64,000 nucleotides of DNA from Vibrio ouci (GCF_004551525.1 NZ_SATR01000020.1:1-64000); one strand, 5' to 3'; shown: positions 18,301 through 30,069, counted from the stretch's first letter. Translations and numbers: made by a program. The notes: generated by a model from the sequence alone, not told the origin.

Positions 18301-19314
18301 ATGTCTAAGAATATTACCATCTCTATCCCTGCTAAATCAGGGGTACAAAATTTCTACGTTTCTCGAACCACGCTACTAGTGTCTATCGCAGCTACGGTTG
18401 GCTCCGTCGCTCTAGGAGTTGGCTATGGTGTCTATAGTTGGCAACAAGAGCGCCAAACAGAACAAGAATTTCGTCTTTTAGTCAGCCAACTGCAAGATAT
18501 TGAAGCGCAGAAACAAGATCTTGAACTTCTCTATCAAGAACAAGTTCAAGAGACTCACAACCTTTCCCAAGAACTTGAAGAGAAGCGCGACCAAGTCAGT
18601 ATTCTCGGCAAGCGTGTCTTTGATGTTGAGTCTGTGCTCGGGCTAGCAGATGAAAACGCTATTGATGAAAATAATCTAGAGAACCGTATTGATGCTGCTG
18701 CGATTGACTCAGCCGTACGCGCAACCATGTTTCGCATGATTCCGAATGATTCACCGCTGAATTACCTCCGCGCCTCCTCATCCTATGGTCGCCGAACGAA
18801 CCCAATCACTGGTAAACGTCATACACATACGGGTATCGACTTAACTTGTAAGCGTGGAGAAGAGATTTACGCCCCTGCCGACGGCGTAATTGAAACGGTT
18901 CGTCCTAGCTCAAAAGGGTATGGTAACTTTCTCACCTTACGCCACTCATTTGGCTTTATGAGCTCTTACGCTCACCTACAAAGATTCAAAGTGCGCAGTG
19001 GACAGTTTGTCAGTAAAGGTGACCTGATTGCGACTTGTGGCAACTCCGGTAATTCAACCGGCCCACACCTTCATTATGAAGTACGTTTCCTTGGTCGAGC
19101 ACTAAACCCTCAATACACCATGGACTGGACTCCAGAAAACTTTAACTACCTTTTTGAGAAAGAGAAGAAAGTGAAATGGGCGCCACTGGTTAAGTTGATT
19201 GATGATACGGTGCGTTTACAGGTTAACCTGACCAACAATCCTTACCACGACAATTCCGTGAGTACAGTGAAGAACGAAACTGAACTAGCGCCAGAAAATA
19301 TCTCAGTTCAGTAA
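18301..19314 (+). CDS. Membrane-anchored M23-family zinc metallopeptidase
   Basis: Probably a peptidoglycan endopeptidase or an amidase activator. The 337-residue protein has one N-terminal transmembrane helix (about 27-46), a coiled coil (about 50-110) and an M23/LytM domain (about 160-275). Zinc ligands are visible: HTGIDL (His and Asp) and HLHYEV (HxH), preceded by RTNPITGKRHTH and GNSGNSTGPHLH. Because these ligands are intact, it is likely an active enzyme rather than a NlpD/EnvC-type activator. It follows plzA by 11 bases and ends at a strong terminator. Confidence 0.85.
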   Translation: MSKNITISIPAKSGVQNFYVSRTTLLVSIAATVGSVALGVGYGVYSWQQERQTEQEFRLLVSQLQDIEAQKQDLELLYQEQVQETHNLSQELEEKRDQVSILGKRVFDVESVLGLADENAIDENNLENRIDAAAIDSAVRATMFRMIPNDSPLNYLRASSSYGRRTNPITGKRHTHTGIDLTCKRGEEIYAPADGVIETVRPSSKGYGNFLTLRHSFGFMSSYAHLQRFKVRSGQFVSKGDLIATCGNSGNSTGPHLHYEVRFLGRALNPQYTMDWTPENFNYLFEKEKKVKWAPLVKLIDDTVRLQVNLTNNPYHDNSVSTVKNETELAPENISVQ

Positions 19315-19329
19315 CAAGACTAAATAAAA

Positions 19330-19356
19330 AGAGCGACCAAGTTGGTCGCTCTTTTT
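19330..19356. terminator. Bidirectional terminator between M23 gene and tyrA
   Basis: GAGCGACCAA pairs with TTGGTCGCTC, flanked by A-run on the left and T-run on the right. It lies between the convergent M23 peptidase and tyrA genes and can serve both. Confidence 0.88.
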
Positions 19357-19370
19357 CTAGATTCATTTAA

Positions 19371-20498
19371 TTAACCGCGATGAATCGAATCGTTGGCTTG
19401 CTTTAGCAAATTCTGACTTTCATCTAAGAATTGCTTTGAGTAATCGCCAAACCAGTCGCTCACTCGATCAAAGCTCTCGACAAAGGCTTGCTTATCTTTT
19501 CCATCAAGAATTTCCAGTGCTTCACCGAAGCAACGATGGAAACGTTTGATCATCGCAATGTTTTCATCCGAAGAAAGAATGATGTCGCCATACAAGTTAG
19601 GGTCTTGACCAAACAGACGCCCAACCATTGCTAACTCTAGACGGTAAATCGGAGAGCTTAATTGCAGCAATTTATCAATGTTCGGGTTCTCACGACTGAG
19701 GTGGAGACCGTAAGCAAATGAAGTAAAGTGGCGCAGCGCCTGAATCAGCGTCATGCCGTGGTCATGCTCACTGGCATCAATCTGACAAAGGCTCGCTCCC
19801 CAAATAGAGAACTGCTTCAATAACCATTGGTAATGCTCTTCCCCACGGCCATCACAGTAGACGATAACCTGCTTGGCCAAACTTGGTACATCTGGACCAA
19901 ACATTGGGTGTAAACCGACAACTGGTCCTTGGTGAACGTTCATCATCGCTTGCAGCGGTTTAGACTTAATCGACGTTAAATCACATAAGATGCAGTCTTT
20001 TGGCAGCTTACCCAGTTTCTCAATCACACCTTCGGTTAGGTGAATCGGTACAGTCACTACCACCATGCCTGCATCAGCAAGGATATCGTCAGCCTGATCC
20101 CAGTCTTTACTGCCCAGTACTTTGACATCGTATCCTGACAGCTTAAACATACGCCCGAACAAGCCACCTAGCTGGCCGTTACCACCAACAATCACCACAG
20201 AACGAAGCTCTGGGTTTAGACATTTAAAGCCCGAGTCTTTTTCGCTGGCGTAGGATTCACGCATGGTACGGCGAAGAATATCTTCTATCAGCTGTGGTGG
20301 TACACCTTTCTTCTCAGCCTCTTGACGACGCGAAGCCAACATCGCTGCTTCACGGTCTGGAGCATAGATAGGTAAACCATGCTCACTTTTCACTTCACCG
20401 ACTTTCTCAACTAAAGAGAGTCGCTGTGCTAATAAATCCAGAATTTGTTTGTCTACTGCGTCAATTTGATCACGCAATTCGTTCAATTCAACGGCCAT
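19371..20498 (-). CDS. tyrA: Bifunctional chorismate mutase / prephenate dehydrogenase
   Basis: TyrA makes prephenate from chorismate and oxidises it with NAD to 4-hydroxyphenylpyruvate for tyrosine synthesis. The 375-residue protein has an N-terminal AroQ chorismate mutase domain (about 1-90, [19 protein letters not shown]) and a dehydrogenase domain with the nucleotide-binding [17 protein letters not shown] and GLHPMFGPD motifs. Size matches E. coli TyrA (373). It starts 22 bases after the aroF stop, so the two form the TyrR-regulated aroF-tyrA operon. Confidence 0.97.
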   Translation of the reverse strand: MAVELNELRDQIDAVDKQILDLLAQRLSLVEKVGEVKSEHGLPIYAPDREAAMLASRRQEAEKKGVPPQLIEDILRRTMRESYASEKDSGFKCLNPELRSVVIVGGNGQLGGLFGRMFKLSGYDVKVLGSKDWDQADDILADAGMVVVTVPIHLTEGVIEKLGKLPKDCILCDLTSIKSKPLQAMMNVHQGPVVGLHPMFGPDVPSLAKQVIVYCDGRGEEHYQWLLKQFSIWGASLCQIDASEHDHGMTLIQALRHFTSFAYGLHLSRENPNIDKLLQLSSPIYRLELAMVGRLFGQDPNLYGDIILSSDENIAMIKRFHRCFGEALEILDGKDKQAFVESFDRVSDWFGDYSKQFLDESQNLLKQANDSIHRG

Positions 20499-20520
20499 TG
20501 ATATTCCTTGTGCTCTCGTT

Positions 20521-21594
20521 TTAGCCTTTCAATCTGTCTTCTAGGAAAGGGACTAGCTCTTCATGTGCATGACGTAATAGTGCCTCAGTTGTATCCCAAT
20601 TGATACACGCATCGGTAATAGATACGCCATATTGCATCTCACTTAACGGAATATCAGATGGTTGGTTGCCTTCATTGATATGACTTTCAATCATAAGGCC
20701 AATAATCGATTTATTGCCTTCACGAATTTGGTGGATGACATCTTCTGCCACCAATGGCTGACGACGGAAATCTTTACGTGAGTTAGCGTGGCTACAGTCG
20801 ACCATCAATGATGCATCTAAACCATGTTTTGCCATATCTTGCTCACACTCAGTAACAGATACAGAATCATAGTTAGTCTGCTTACCACCACGTAAAATAA
20901 CGTGGCCATTTGGGTTACCTTGAGTGGTCAACAGCGCAACCTGACCTTCACGGTTAATCCCCATAAAGCGGTGGCTAGATGACGCAGCTTGCATCGCATT
21001 GATAGCCGTTGCTAGGTTGCCATCGGTACCATTTTTAAAACCAATTGGCATTGAAAGGCCGCTCGCCATTTCACGGTGAGTCTGTGATTCCGTGGTACGT
21101 GCACCAATTGCTGCCCAGCTAAATGTATCGGCTAAGTATTGCGGACTGATCGGGTCTAGAGCTTCAGTTGCTAGCGGAATTTCCATCTCAGCCAATTCCA
21201 CCAGTAACTCGCGACCAACATGCAGACCATGCTCAATATCAAACGTGCCATCTAAGTGCGGGTCATTGATCAAGCCTTTCCAGCCTACGGTTGTACGTGG
21301 CTTTTCAAAGTACACGCGCATAACAATATACAGTTGGTCACTTAGTTGCTCTGACAATGCTTTAAGGCGTTTCGCGTATTCCTTCGCCGCCTCAACATCG
21401 TGAATAGAACAAGGACCGCAGACGATGAGCAGTCGGTGATCTTTCTTATGAAGAATATTAGCAATAGTTTGGCGAGACTCTTGAATAAAGCGACGAGCAT
21501 TATCACTTAACGGTAACTTTGCTTTCAGCTCTTCTGGTGTAATCAGCACCTGCTCATCGCTGATGTTAATATTGCTTAATTCACTTTTCTGCAT
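20521..21594 (-). CDS. aroF: 3-deoxy-7-phosphoheptulonate (DAHP) synthase, tyrosine-sensitive type
   Basis: DAHP synthase condenses phosphoenolpyruvate and erythrose 4-phosphate in the first step of the shikimate pathway. The 357-residue class I enzyme shows [12 protein letters not shown] (metal-binding Cys), [36 protein letters not shown] and [12 protein letters not shown]. Pairing with tyrA and a perfect TyrR box upstream indicate the tyrosine-regulated isozyme (AroF), although assignment of the feedback type rests on context rather than on identified allosteric residues. Confidence 0.95.
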   Translation of the reverse strand: MQKSELSNINISDEQVLITPEELKAKLPLSDNARRFIQESRQTIANILHKKDHRLLIVCGPCSIHDVEAAKEYAKRLKALSEQLSDQLYIVMRVYFEKPRTTVGWKGLINDPHLDGTFDIEHGLHVGRELLVELAEMEIPLATEALDPISPQYLADTFSWAAIGARTTESQTHREMASGLSMPIGFKNGTDGNLATAINAMQAASSSHRFMGINREGQVALLTTQGNPNGHVILRGGKQTNYDSVSVTECEQDMAKHGLDASLMVDCSHANSRKDFRRQPLVAEDVIHQIREGNKSIIGLMIESHINEGNQPSDIPLSEMQYGVSITDACINWDTTEALLRHAHEELVPFLEDRLKG

Positions 21595-21690
21595 AACTCT
21601 AACCTGTATATTATTTTTTACACCAAGTATATTCCGTATTAACTTGGCTGGAATAGCTATAACATAACAGCATGAATTCAGATTTCAAGA

Positions 21691-21729
21691 TGTAAACAAT
21701 AAAAAACACACTGTAAATTTAAATTTACA
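21691..21729 (-). promoter_or_regulatory. TyrR boxes upstream of aroF-tyrA
   Basis: TGTAAATTTAAATTTACA (21712-21729) is a perfect 18-base palindrome identical to the strong TyrR-box form TGTAAA-N6-TTTACA. A second weaker box-like sequence, TGTAAACAATAAAAAACA, lies at 21691-21708. Two adjacent boxes, strong and weak, are the arrangement by which TyrR with tyrosine represses aroF-tyrA in E. coli. Confidence 0.85.
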
Positions 21730-21831
21730 CACATCCATTTATCGACTTTTCTACCAGAAATATGAACTAAGCATGTTTTCTCACAACATTCTTTTCTAAA
21801 ATAGCACTCAAATGCCGCTGACTTTATCGCT

Positions 21832-23508
21832 ATGGACTTAATCCTTTCCTTACTGCAACAGATGTGTGTCTACCTAATGCTTGCCTACATGCTAAGTAAG
21901 ACCCCTATCTTTTTGCCTCTGCTTAATATTTCCAATCGACTTAGCCATAAGTTAAGCATCTATGTGCTTTTTTCCCTGTTTTGCATCATGGGCACCTATT
22001 TTGGTTTGCAGATCAACGACGCCATCGCTAATACACGGGCTATTGGTGCAGTAATGGGAGGCTTGTTTGGCGGCCCTGTCGTCGGTTTCTTTGTCGGCCT
22101 AACTGGCGGTCTGCACCGATACTCGCTGGGTGGTTTTACTGATTTAGCTTGCGCCATCTCGACCACAGCAGAAGGCTTGATTGGTGGCCTTTTTCACGTC
22201 TACTTTGTAAGAAAAGGCAAATCGCAGCAACTGTTCAACCCTAGTGTGGTATTTGCCATCACGTTAATCGCCGAAGTAGTACAGATGACGATCATACTGA
22301 TCGTGGCTAAGCCCTTCGATCAAGCTTACGCACTTGTTTCGGCCATTGCTGCACCAATGATCATTGCTAACTCGGTCGGTGCAGGGCTGTTTATGAGTAT
22401 CTTGCAAGATCGTAAAACCATCTTTGAAGAGTACTCGGCGACTTTTTCTCGTCGTGCACTGAATATTGCCGAGCGTTCGATCGGTATTCTCGCTTCCGGG
22501 TTTAACTCGCAAAATGCCGACAAAATTGCTCGCATCATTTATGAAGAGACCAATGTTGGCGCGGTTTCGATCACTGATGAACAGAAGATCCTTGCCTTTG
22601 TTGGCATTGGTGATGATCACCATAAGCCAAACACACCAATCTCCTCACAAAGCACATTAGATGCGATCAATAAAAATGCCATTATCTACCTAGATGGTAA
22701 AGAAAAGCCGTATCAGTGCTCACTCTCGGCGGACTGCAAACTAGGCTCTGCGCTGATTATTCCACTGCGTACCGGCGATAAGGTTATTGGCACTATCAAG
22801 CTGTACGAGCCGAAGAGAAAGCTATTTTCGACCATTAATATGTCGATGGCAGAAGGTATTGCCCAGCTACTCTCAAGCCAAATTCTCTTTGGTGAGTATC
22901 AACTAAAACAGACCCTACTTTCTCAAGCTGAAATCAAATTGCTGCATGCGCAGGTCAATCCGCATTTTCTCTTCAACGCCCTTAATACCATAAGTGCCGT
23001 GGTTCGCCGTGACCCAGCCAAAGCGCGTGAGCTGATTCAGCAGTTATCGCATTTTTTCCGTAGTAACTTAAAACAAGATATTGAAACGGTGACGCTTAAA
23101 GAGGAACTGGCACACGTCAACGCTTACTTATCGATTGAGAAAGCCCGTTTTACCGATCGTCTTGAGGTCAATATTGATATTGATGAAGGCTTGTTGAAGC
23201 GCAAAGTCCCAACGTTTACTTTGCAGCCGTTAGTCGAAAACGCCATCAAGCACGGCATCTCGAACCTGATTGAAGGTGGTCAGATCCATATATACAGCCA
23301 AAAGGTATCAGGTGGAGTGCAAGTCGTAGTGGAAGACAATGCCGGAAGCTATGTGGCCCCTTCACAAGATCATGCCGGGCTAGGCATGCAGATCGTCGAT
23401 AAAAGATTAACTAACAAATTTGGTCGCGCGGCAGCTCTCAATATTGAGGTCAAACCTAATCATTTAACCCAAATGAGCTTTATTATTCCTGATGAGAACA
23501 CGTATTAA
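21832..23508 (+). CDS. LytS/BtsS-type sensor histidine kinase
   Basis: Inner-membrane sensor kinase of the LytS/YehU family. The 558-residue protein has a multi-helix 5TMR-LYT sensor (about 1-195, with GGLFGGPVVGFFVGLTGGLHR), a GAF-like domain (about 215-350), and a His_kinase domain with QVNPHFLFNALNTI (phospho-acceptor His378), then an HATPase domain with PLVENAIKHG and GLGMQIVDKR. In E. coli the homologue BtsS senses extracellular pyruvate. The response regulator gene follows after 9 bases. The ATG lacks a clear ribosome binding site. The ligand is unproven; the pyruvate link is supported by the repeat array upstream of the cstA-family gene. Confidence 0.9.
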   Translation: MDLILSLLQQMCVYLMLAYMLSKTPIFLPLLNISNRLSHKLSIYVLFSLFCIMGTYFGLQINDAIANTRAIGAVMGGLFGGPVVGFFVGLTGGLHRYSLGGFTDLACAISTTAEGLIGGLFHVYFVRKGKSQQLFNPSVVFAITLIAEVVQMTIILIVAKPFDQAYALVSAIAAPMIIANSVGAGLFMSILQDRKTIFEEYSATFSRRALNIAERSIGILASGFNSQNADKIARIIYEETNVGAVSITDEQKILAFVGIGDDHHKPNTPISSQSTLDAINKNAIIYLDGKEKPYQCSLSADCKLGSALIIPLRTGDKVIGTIKLYEPKRKLFSTINMSMAEGIAQLLSSQILFGEYQLKQTLLSQAEIKLLHAQVNPHFLFNALNTISAVVRRDPAKARELIQQLSHFFRSNLKQDIETVTLKEELAHVNAYLSIEKARFTDRLEVNIDIDEGLLKRKVPTFTLQPLVENAIKHGISNLIEGGQIHIYSQKVSGGVQVVVEDNAGSYVAPSQDHAGLGMQIVDKRLTNKFGRAAALNIEVKPNHLTQMSFIIPDENTY

Positions 23509-23517
23509 GGTATCCCT

Positions 23518-24240
23518 ATGCTCTCTGCTTTAGTCATTGATGACGAATTGTTGGCTCGTGAGGAGTTAACCGAATTACTCGAAGAAACGGGTCATATCGA
23601 AGTAATTGATCAAGCCAGCAACGCCATTGAAGGCCTCAAAAAAATCAATCAGCTAAAACCTGACGTGGTTTTTCTCGATATTCAGATGCCACAAATCACT
23701 GGCATTGAACTGCTCGGAATGCTCGACCCTGATACCATGCCAAAGGTTGTTTTTGTCACTGCCTACGATGAGTTCGCTATTCAAGCCTTTGAGGACAATG
23801 CGTTTGATTACCTGTTAAAACCTGTCGATACCTGCCGTTTAGACAAAACTATACAAAGACTGATCAAGTCCCAGCTAACCATCAACAAACAACAAGTTGC
23901 GGCGATAACGCCACCAAGCTTGGACCAGATTCCTTGCATTGGCCTTAACCGCATCGTCATCATTCCGACTAAAGATGTCGAGTTTTCTTATAGCGACATT
24001 AGCGGTGTGCACATTCAAACTCATGATCAAAAGGCCGACTCTCAGTTGACCTTAAAGGTGCTGGAAGAGAAAACTAACCTAGTCCGCTGCCACCGACAGT
24101 TTCTGGTCAATATTCAGGCGATCAAAGAGATCAAGTTACTGGAAAATGGTTTGGCTGAAATCATCACGGTGAGTGGACACCCGCTACCTGTCAGTCGCCG
24201 CTACCTTAAAACCTTAAAAGAGATGCTTGGTTTTCACTAA
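23518..24240 (+). CDS. LytTR-family response regulator
   Basis: The partner response regulator of the preceding kinase. It has 240 residues: a receiver domain (1-120) with acidic pocket IDDE and phospho-acceptor Asp54 (VFLDIQMP), and a C-terminal LytTR DNA-binding domain (about 140-238; LVRCHRQFLVNIQAIKEI, LPVSRRYLKTLK). LytTR proteins bind pairs of short direct repeats spaced about two helical turns; such repeats occur upstream of the CstA-type gene at 28306-28393. Closest known relative by architecture: E. coli BtsR/YehT. Followed by a terminator. Confidence 0.92.
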   Translation: MLSALVIDDELLAREELTELLEETGHIEVIDQASNAIEGLKKINQLKPDVVFLDIQMPQITGIELLGMLDPDTMPKVVFVTAYDEFAIQAFEDNAFDYLLKPVDTCRLDKTIQRLIKSQLTINKQQVAAITPPSLDQIPCIGLNRIVIIPTKDVEFSYSDISGVHIQTHDQKADSQLTLKVLEEKTNLVRCHRQFLVNIQAIKEIKLLENGLAEIITVSGHPLPVSRRYLKTLKEMLGFH

Positions 24241-24255
24241 CATAGTGCGAAAAAA

Positions 24256-24279
24256 AGAGCCTCGATGAGGCTCTTTTTT
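24256..24279. terminator. Terminator between the LytTR regulator and nagZ
   Basis: AGAGCCTC and GAGGCTCT (24256-24274) form a stem flanked by A-run and T-run, between convergent genes, so it can work in both directions. Confidence 0.88.
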
Positions 24280-24281
24280 GA

Positions 24282-25268
24282 TTATGCTTCAATCAATCGC
24301 TGCATAGCTTGTGATGCTTGCTTCCAAGCTTCACTGCGCTGCAACTCAGCTAGGGAGAAACTCTGCGTTTTAAGCAGCTTTTCTGCTCCCGGAGTTTCCA
24401 TAATAGGTAAGTTATCCAGTACTTCGACTTGGGCATCTCGCTGATTACATACCAGCACCATATCGCACCCAGCCACCAGCGATTGGTGAGCTCGCTCAGC
24501 AGGCCCGCCCATGATCGCCGCGCCTTCCATGGTTAAGTCATCAGAGAAGATGATCCCATTGAAGCCTAGCTTTTGACGCAGCACTTGCTTAAGCCAAAAC
24601 TCTGAACCACTTGCTGGCTGATCATCATAATGTGGGTACACCACATGCGCAGGCATCATCGCATCCAATATTCCCGCTTCTATTTGAGCTTTAAAGATTG
24701 CCATGTCTTGATCGAAGATATTATCTCGATCATCAAATGGTGTTTCTAAGTGAGAATCTGCGACAACCCCTCCGTGACCAGGAAAATGCTTGCCGGTAGT
24801 CGCCATACCAACGGATTTCATCCCTTTCATATACGCAAGGCTATGACGGATAATGGTATCAACATCATCACCAAATGCTCGGCTACCAATCGCTTTACAC
24901 TCATGGCCTTTGTCCAACACAGGAGCAAAGCTTAAATCGATATCATGAGCCACCAGCTCAGCGGCCATGAGCCAGCCACCCTGCTCTGCCAGTTGCTCAC
25001 CATTTGCCTGCTTGGCATATTGCTCTGCGGCAGGAATCAGCGAGAAACCTTCACGGAAGCGCTGCACTCGGCCGCCTTCTTGATCAACGCCAATTAGGAT
25101 TGGACGCTTCGCCGCTTGACGGATAGATTTGTTCAACGCCAGCAATTGCTCACTATCATGATAGTTGCGTGCAAATAGGATCAAACCACCAACGGTTGGA
25201 TGCTGTAATATCTCTTTATCTTCAGCAGTCAACTCGCAGCCTGCCACGTCTAGCCATAACGGTCCCAT
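24282..25268 (-). CDS. nagZ: Beta-N-acetylhexosaminidase NagZ
   Basis: NagZ is the cytoplasmic GH3 enzyme that removes GlcNAc from GlcNAc-1,6-anhydroMurNAc(-peptides) during peptidoglycan recycling. The ATG at 25268 is chosen because AGGAG sits 7 bases upstream and the product then starts MGPLWLDV, the family N-terminus; a TTG at 25292 is unlikely. The 328-residue protein shows [14 protein letters not shown] (the mobile-loop catalytic dyad Asp171/His173) and [12 protein letters not shown] (nucleophile Asp243). It is divergent from anmK-murQ, the next steps of the pathway. Confidence 0.96.
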   Translation of the reverse strand: MGPLWLDVAGCELTAEDKEILQHPTVGGLILFARNYHDSEQLLALNKSIRQAAKRPILIGVDQEGGRVQRFREGFSLIPAAEQYAKQANGEQLAEQGGWLMAAELVAHDIDLSFAPVLDKGHECKAIGSRAFGDDVDTIIRHSLAYMKGMKSVGMATTGKHFPGHGGVVADSHLETPFDDRDNIFDQDMAIFKAQIEAGILDAMMPAHVVYPHYDDQPASGSEFWLKQVLRQKLGFNGIIFSDDLTMEGAAIMGGPAERAHQSLVAGCDMVLVCNQRDAQVEVLDNLPIMETPGAEKLLKTQSFSLAELQRSEAWKQASQAMQRLIEA

Positions 25269-25369
25269 GTAAACTCCTAGGCCTTGATTCAATTTGTATA
25301 GTTGAGTGAGGTTATTCTGTTTAAATTTGCATTACAATAACTTTCAACCATTTGAATTTAGGATGCTAG

Positions 25370-27420
<2,051 letters not shown>

Positions 27421-27433
27421 TGATTAAAACGAT

Positions 27434-27460
27434 AAAGGGAGCACTGAGCTCCCTTTATTA
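27434..27460. terminator. Terminator between murQ and a small secreted protein gene
   Basis: AAAGGGAGC and GCTCCCTTT (27434-27456) pair with a short loop between the convergent genes. The left flank is A-rich and the right flank T-rich. Confidence 0.75.
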
Positions 27461-27799
27461 ATCTTCATATAACCATTTATCGACGGCTTTGCGCTTCTCT
27501 TGTTTTATCTTATTATTCGCTTTGCGCTTAAGTTGTTTCGGATCCGTTAGCTTCTTGGCATTGTTAATCTTATGGGTGTACTTGCTTGATGCTTGGTTGA
27601 CCTTTTGTTTAACTTTATCGTCAACATAGGTTCCATCACCAACTTGCTTTAACGAACGCTTAGTTTTATTAATGCGATGGTTAATTTGCTGCTTTTCCGC
27701 TTGGTAACTACGATTGGCTTTCACCGCATCTTTTAGTGGGTTACCCGCATTTGCCATCAGCGGAGCTAAACAGAGCGCAAGCATCCAATACTTTTTCAT
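27458..27799 (-). CDS. Small basic secreted protein of unknown function
   Basis: I do not recognise this protein. It has 113 residues, with a clear signal peptide (MKKYWMLALCLAPLMANA, cut near residue 18) and a mature part very rich in Lys, Asn and Gln that looks helical (repeated KxxxNxxxxK patterns). There is no Cys in the mature part and no known motif. It is a single gene with its own terminator, probably periplasmic. Confidence 0.6.
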   Translation of the reverse strand: MKKYWMLALCLAPLMANAGNPLKDAVKANRSYQAEKQQINHRINKTKRSLKQVGDGTYVDDKVKQKVNQASSKYTHKINNAKKLTDPKQLKRKANNKIKQEKRKAVDKWLYED

Positions 27800-27904
27800 T
27801 CTAATCTCATGTTACTTTATGTTTGATTTGCAAAACAAAGTAACAAAGATCAACAACTCGCTCTGTCAGGCTTTTCTAATTATCCATCTCAAATATGAGA
27901 CAAG

Positions 27905-28255
27905 TTAGTTTGCATGATTAGAATGTTCATTCCAGCCACGCTGCCACTCCATTCGGAACTTTTGCGCACTTTCTGTGCCTTCACAAACGCCTTCATAATA
28001 TTGACCAGATAGGCCAATTTGGTAAGCAAAGTCTGGGTTACAGTATTCACCGACTCCCTCTAAATAGCCTTGATCGTAGTCCGCTTGTTTAACACTGCCC
28101 AAACTTGCCAGCTCTTTAAACGAACGCTGTGTGTGACCACTGACTCCATCTTGATAACCAATTTGATGCCAATCTCCTTGTTCAGCCAACTGCTCAGGAC
28201 TGCTCGCGCAAGCCGTAACGAGTGACACCATCGCAGCGATAACTATTTTTCTCAT
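27905..28255 (-). CDS. DUF2799-type lipoprotein
   Basis: A 116-residue predicted lipoprotein: signal peptide with lipobox VTAC (Cys16), then GYQDGVSGHTQRSF, YDQGYLEGVGEYC and AYQIGLSGQYYEGVC, the G-x-x-x-G-rich repeats with paired Cys typical of DUF2799 proteins in vibrios and enterobacteria. Function unknown. It is divergent from the CstA-type transporter gene, with the 20-bp-period repeat array between them. Confidence 0.75.
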   Translation of the reverse strand: MRKIVIAAMVSLVTACASSPEQLAEQGDWHQIGYQDGVSGHTQRSFKELASLGSVKQADYDQGYLEGVGEYCNPDFAYQIGLSGQYYEGVCEGTESAQKFRMEWQRGWNEHSNHAN

Positions 28256-28305
28256 TGTTTTTCCTTGTTTTTTTGCTGGTTAAGGTAGGTAAACCTAGCT
28301 ATCAA

Positions 28306-28393
28306 ACCACTAAACTTAAATAAATGCCACTCAGATTAGAGAAAAACCATTTAGTTTCCCAGCAAACCACTCAAACTGCTATATGACCGTTCA
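28306..28393 (+). promoter_or_regulatory. Five phased LytTR-type direct repeats upstream of the cstA-family gene
   Basis: ACCACTAA (28306), GCCACTCA (28326), ACCATTTA (28346), ACCACTCA (28366) and ACCGTTCA (28386) recur at exactly 20-base steps. They match ACC(A/G)CT(C/T)A, the E. coli BtsR/YehT motif as I recall it, where two copies are separated by 13 bases; here the separation is 12. The array lies 81 bases or more before the CstA-type start codon, so the LytTR regulator at 23518-24240 is the likely ligand. Confidence 0.7.
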
Positions 28394-28474
28394 CTTGTGA
28401 AGCGAATGAAGCTTGGAGTGGGTTTATTTAGTATTCACCGTGAGCTTAATCAATTTCACCAAGGAACAAGTGTT

Positions 28475-29959
28475 ATGTTGTGGTTTCTAACCTGTGTTGC
28501 AGCCTTAATCGGTGGCTACTTTATTTACGGTGCGTTCGTTGAAAAGATTTTTGGTATCAACGAAAAGCGTCAAACGCCTGCCCATACCAAAACAGATGGC
28601 GTTGACTATGTACCAATGTCGACGAAGAAAGTTTACCTGGTTCAATTATTGAACATAGCAGGTGTTGGTCCAATCTTCGGCCCTATCATGGGCGCCCTGT
28701 ATGGCCCAGCGGCAATGCTATGGATTGTGATCGGTTGTATCTTTGCTGGTGCAGTACACGATTATTTCTCTGGCATGCTATCGGTTCGCAATGGCGGTGC
28801 TTCAGTCCCAACAATTACTGGTCGCTACCTAGGTAATGGCGCAAAACATTTTATGAACATTTTTGCCATTGTCCTGCTGCTACTCGTGGGCGTTGTGTTT
28901 GTTTCCGCTCCAGCGGGTATGATCACCAATCTAATTAATGATCAAACGAGCCTAAGCGTAAGTATGACAACAATGGTTATCGCGATTTTTGCTTACTACA
29001 TCATCGCAACGATTGTTCCTGTCGATAAGATCATCGGCCGCTTCTACCCACTATTCGGCGCTCTACTGATTTTCATGTCTGTTGGCCTAATGACGGCGGT
29101 TGCTTTCTCAAGCGAGCATACTGTTATGGGTGACTTCCAAGTCTCTGACATGTTCACAAACCTAAACCCGAATGATATGCCGCTATGGCCTGCGCTATTC
29201 ATTACCATTGCTTGTGGCGCTATCTCTGGCTTCCACGCAACACAGTCACCTCTGATGGCACGTTGTATGGAGAACGAAAAGAATGGCCGCTTTGTATTCT
29301 ACGGTGCAATGATTGGTGAAGGTGTTATCGCACTAATTTGGTGTGCAATTGCTCTGTCTTTCTTCGGCTCACTCGACGCACTGTCTGAAGCAGTGAAGAA
29401 CGGCGGCCCGGGTAACGTGGTATACAGCGCATCATTTGGCCTACTGGGTGTCTTTGGTGGTGTGATTGCCTTCCTAGGTGTGGTGATTCTACCAATTACT
29501 TCTGGTGACACAGCATTCCGCTCAAGCCGTCTAATTTTAGCTGAGTACTTCAACGTTGATCAAAAAGCCCTACGCAATCGCCTAATGATGGCCGTGCCAC
29601 TGTTTGTGATTGGCGGTATCTTAACTCAAGTAGACTTCGGCATTATTTGGCGCTACTTCGGCTTTGCTAACCAATCAACGGCTGTGATGATGCTATGGAC
29701 TGCGTCAGCATACCTACTACGTCACAACAAGATGCACTGGATTACTACTATCCCTGCGATGTTTATGACCACTGTGTGTGCGACCTTCATTCTTAACAAC
29801 AGCACATTAGGCTTTGGTCTACCGATTCAAGTATCAACGGTTTCGGGACTTCTATTTACTCTAGCTGTAACTGCTTACGTGATTAAGCGTTCGAAAGGTA
29901 AAGGCGAAATTGACCTAGCTGATGAAGAAAAACCACAAGCAGTAACAGAAACTGCATAA
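28475..29959 (+). CDS. cstA: CstA/BtsT-family carbon starvation (pyruvate/peptide) transporter
   Basis: An inner-membrane transporter of the CstA family; E. coli members BtsT and CstA import pyruvate. The 494-residue protein is rich in transmembrane helices and carries the family segments LLNIAGVGPIFGPIMGALYGP and GAVHDYFSGMLSVRNGG, plus SGFHATQSPLMARC. It is clearly shorter than E. coli CstA/BtsT (about 700-715), representing the short CstA subgroup. The ATG at 28475 is preferred (AAGGA 9 bases upstream) over an upstream in-frame start at 28397 that would prepend 26 polar residues. Probably controlled by the nearby LytS/LytTR system through the repeats upstream. Confidence 0.88.
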   Translation: MLWFLTCVAALIGGYFIYGAFVEKIFGINEKRQTPAHTKTDGVDYVPMSTKKVYLVQLLNIAGVGPIFGPIMGALYGPAAMLWIVIGCIFAGAVHDYFSGMLSVRNGGASVPTITGRYLGNGAKHFMNIFAIVLLLLVGVVFVSAPAGMITNLINDQTSLSVSMTTMVIAIFAYYIIATIVPVDKIIGRFYPLFGALLIFMSVGLMTAVAFSSEHTVMGDFQVSDMFTNLNPNDMPLWPALFITIACGAISGFHATQSPLMARCMENEKNGRFVFYGAMIGEGVIALIWCAIALSFFGSLDALSEAVKNGGPGNVVYSASFGLLGVFGGVIAFLGVVILPITSGDTAFRSSRLILAEYFNVDQKALRNRLMMAVPLFVIGGILTQVDFGIIWRYFGFANQSTAVMMLWTASAYLLRHNKMHWITTIPAMFMTTVCATFILNNSTLGFGLPIQVSTVSGLLFTLAVTAYVIKRSKGKGEIDLADEEKPQAVTETA

Positions 29960-29987
29960 GCTAGTCGCACCTCGCTTGCTAACTTTT

Positions 29988-30014
29988 AAGGCTCCTTAGG
30001 GAGCCTTTTCTTTT
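29988..30014 (+). terminator. Terminator of the cstA-family gene
   Basis: AAGGCTCC and GGAGCCTT-type arms (29988-30007) followed by TTCTTTTT, 29 bases after the stop codon. Confidence 0.8.
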
Positions 30015-30028
30015 TCACAGATAATAAA

Positions 30029-30053
30029 AAAGCCAGCAATAGATGCTGGCTTT
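30029..30053 (-). terminator. Terminator of ispH
   Basis: AAAGCCAGC and GCTGGCTTT form a stem; on the minus strand the hairpin is followed by six T. It lies just past the ispH stop codon. Confidence 0.75.
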
Positions 30054-30069
30054 AAGTAAGAGTTAACGC

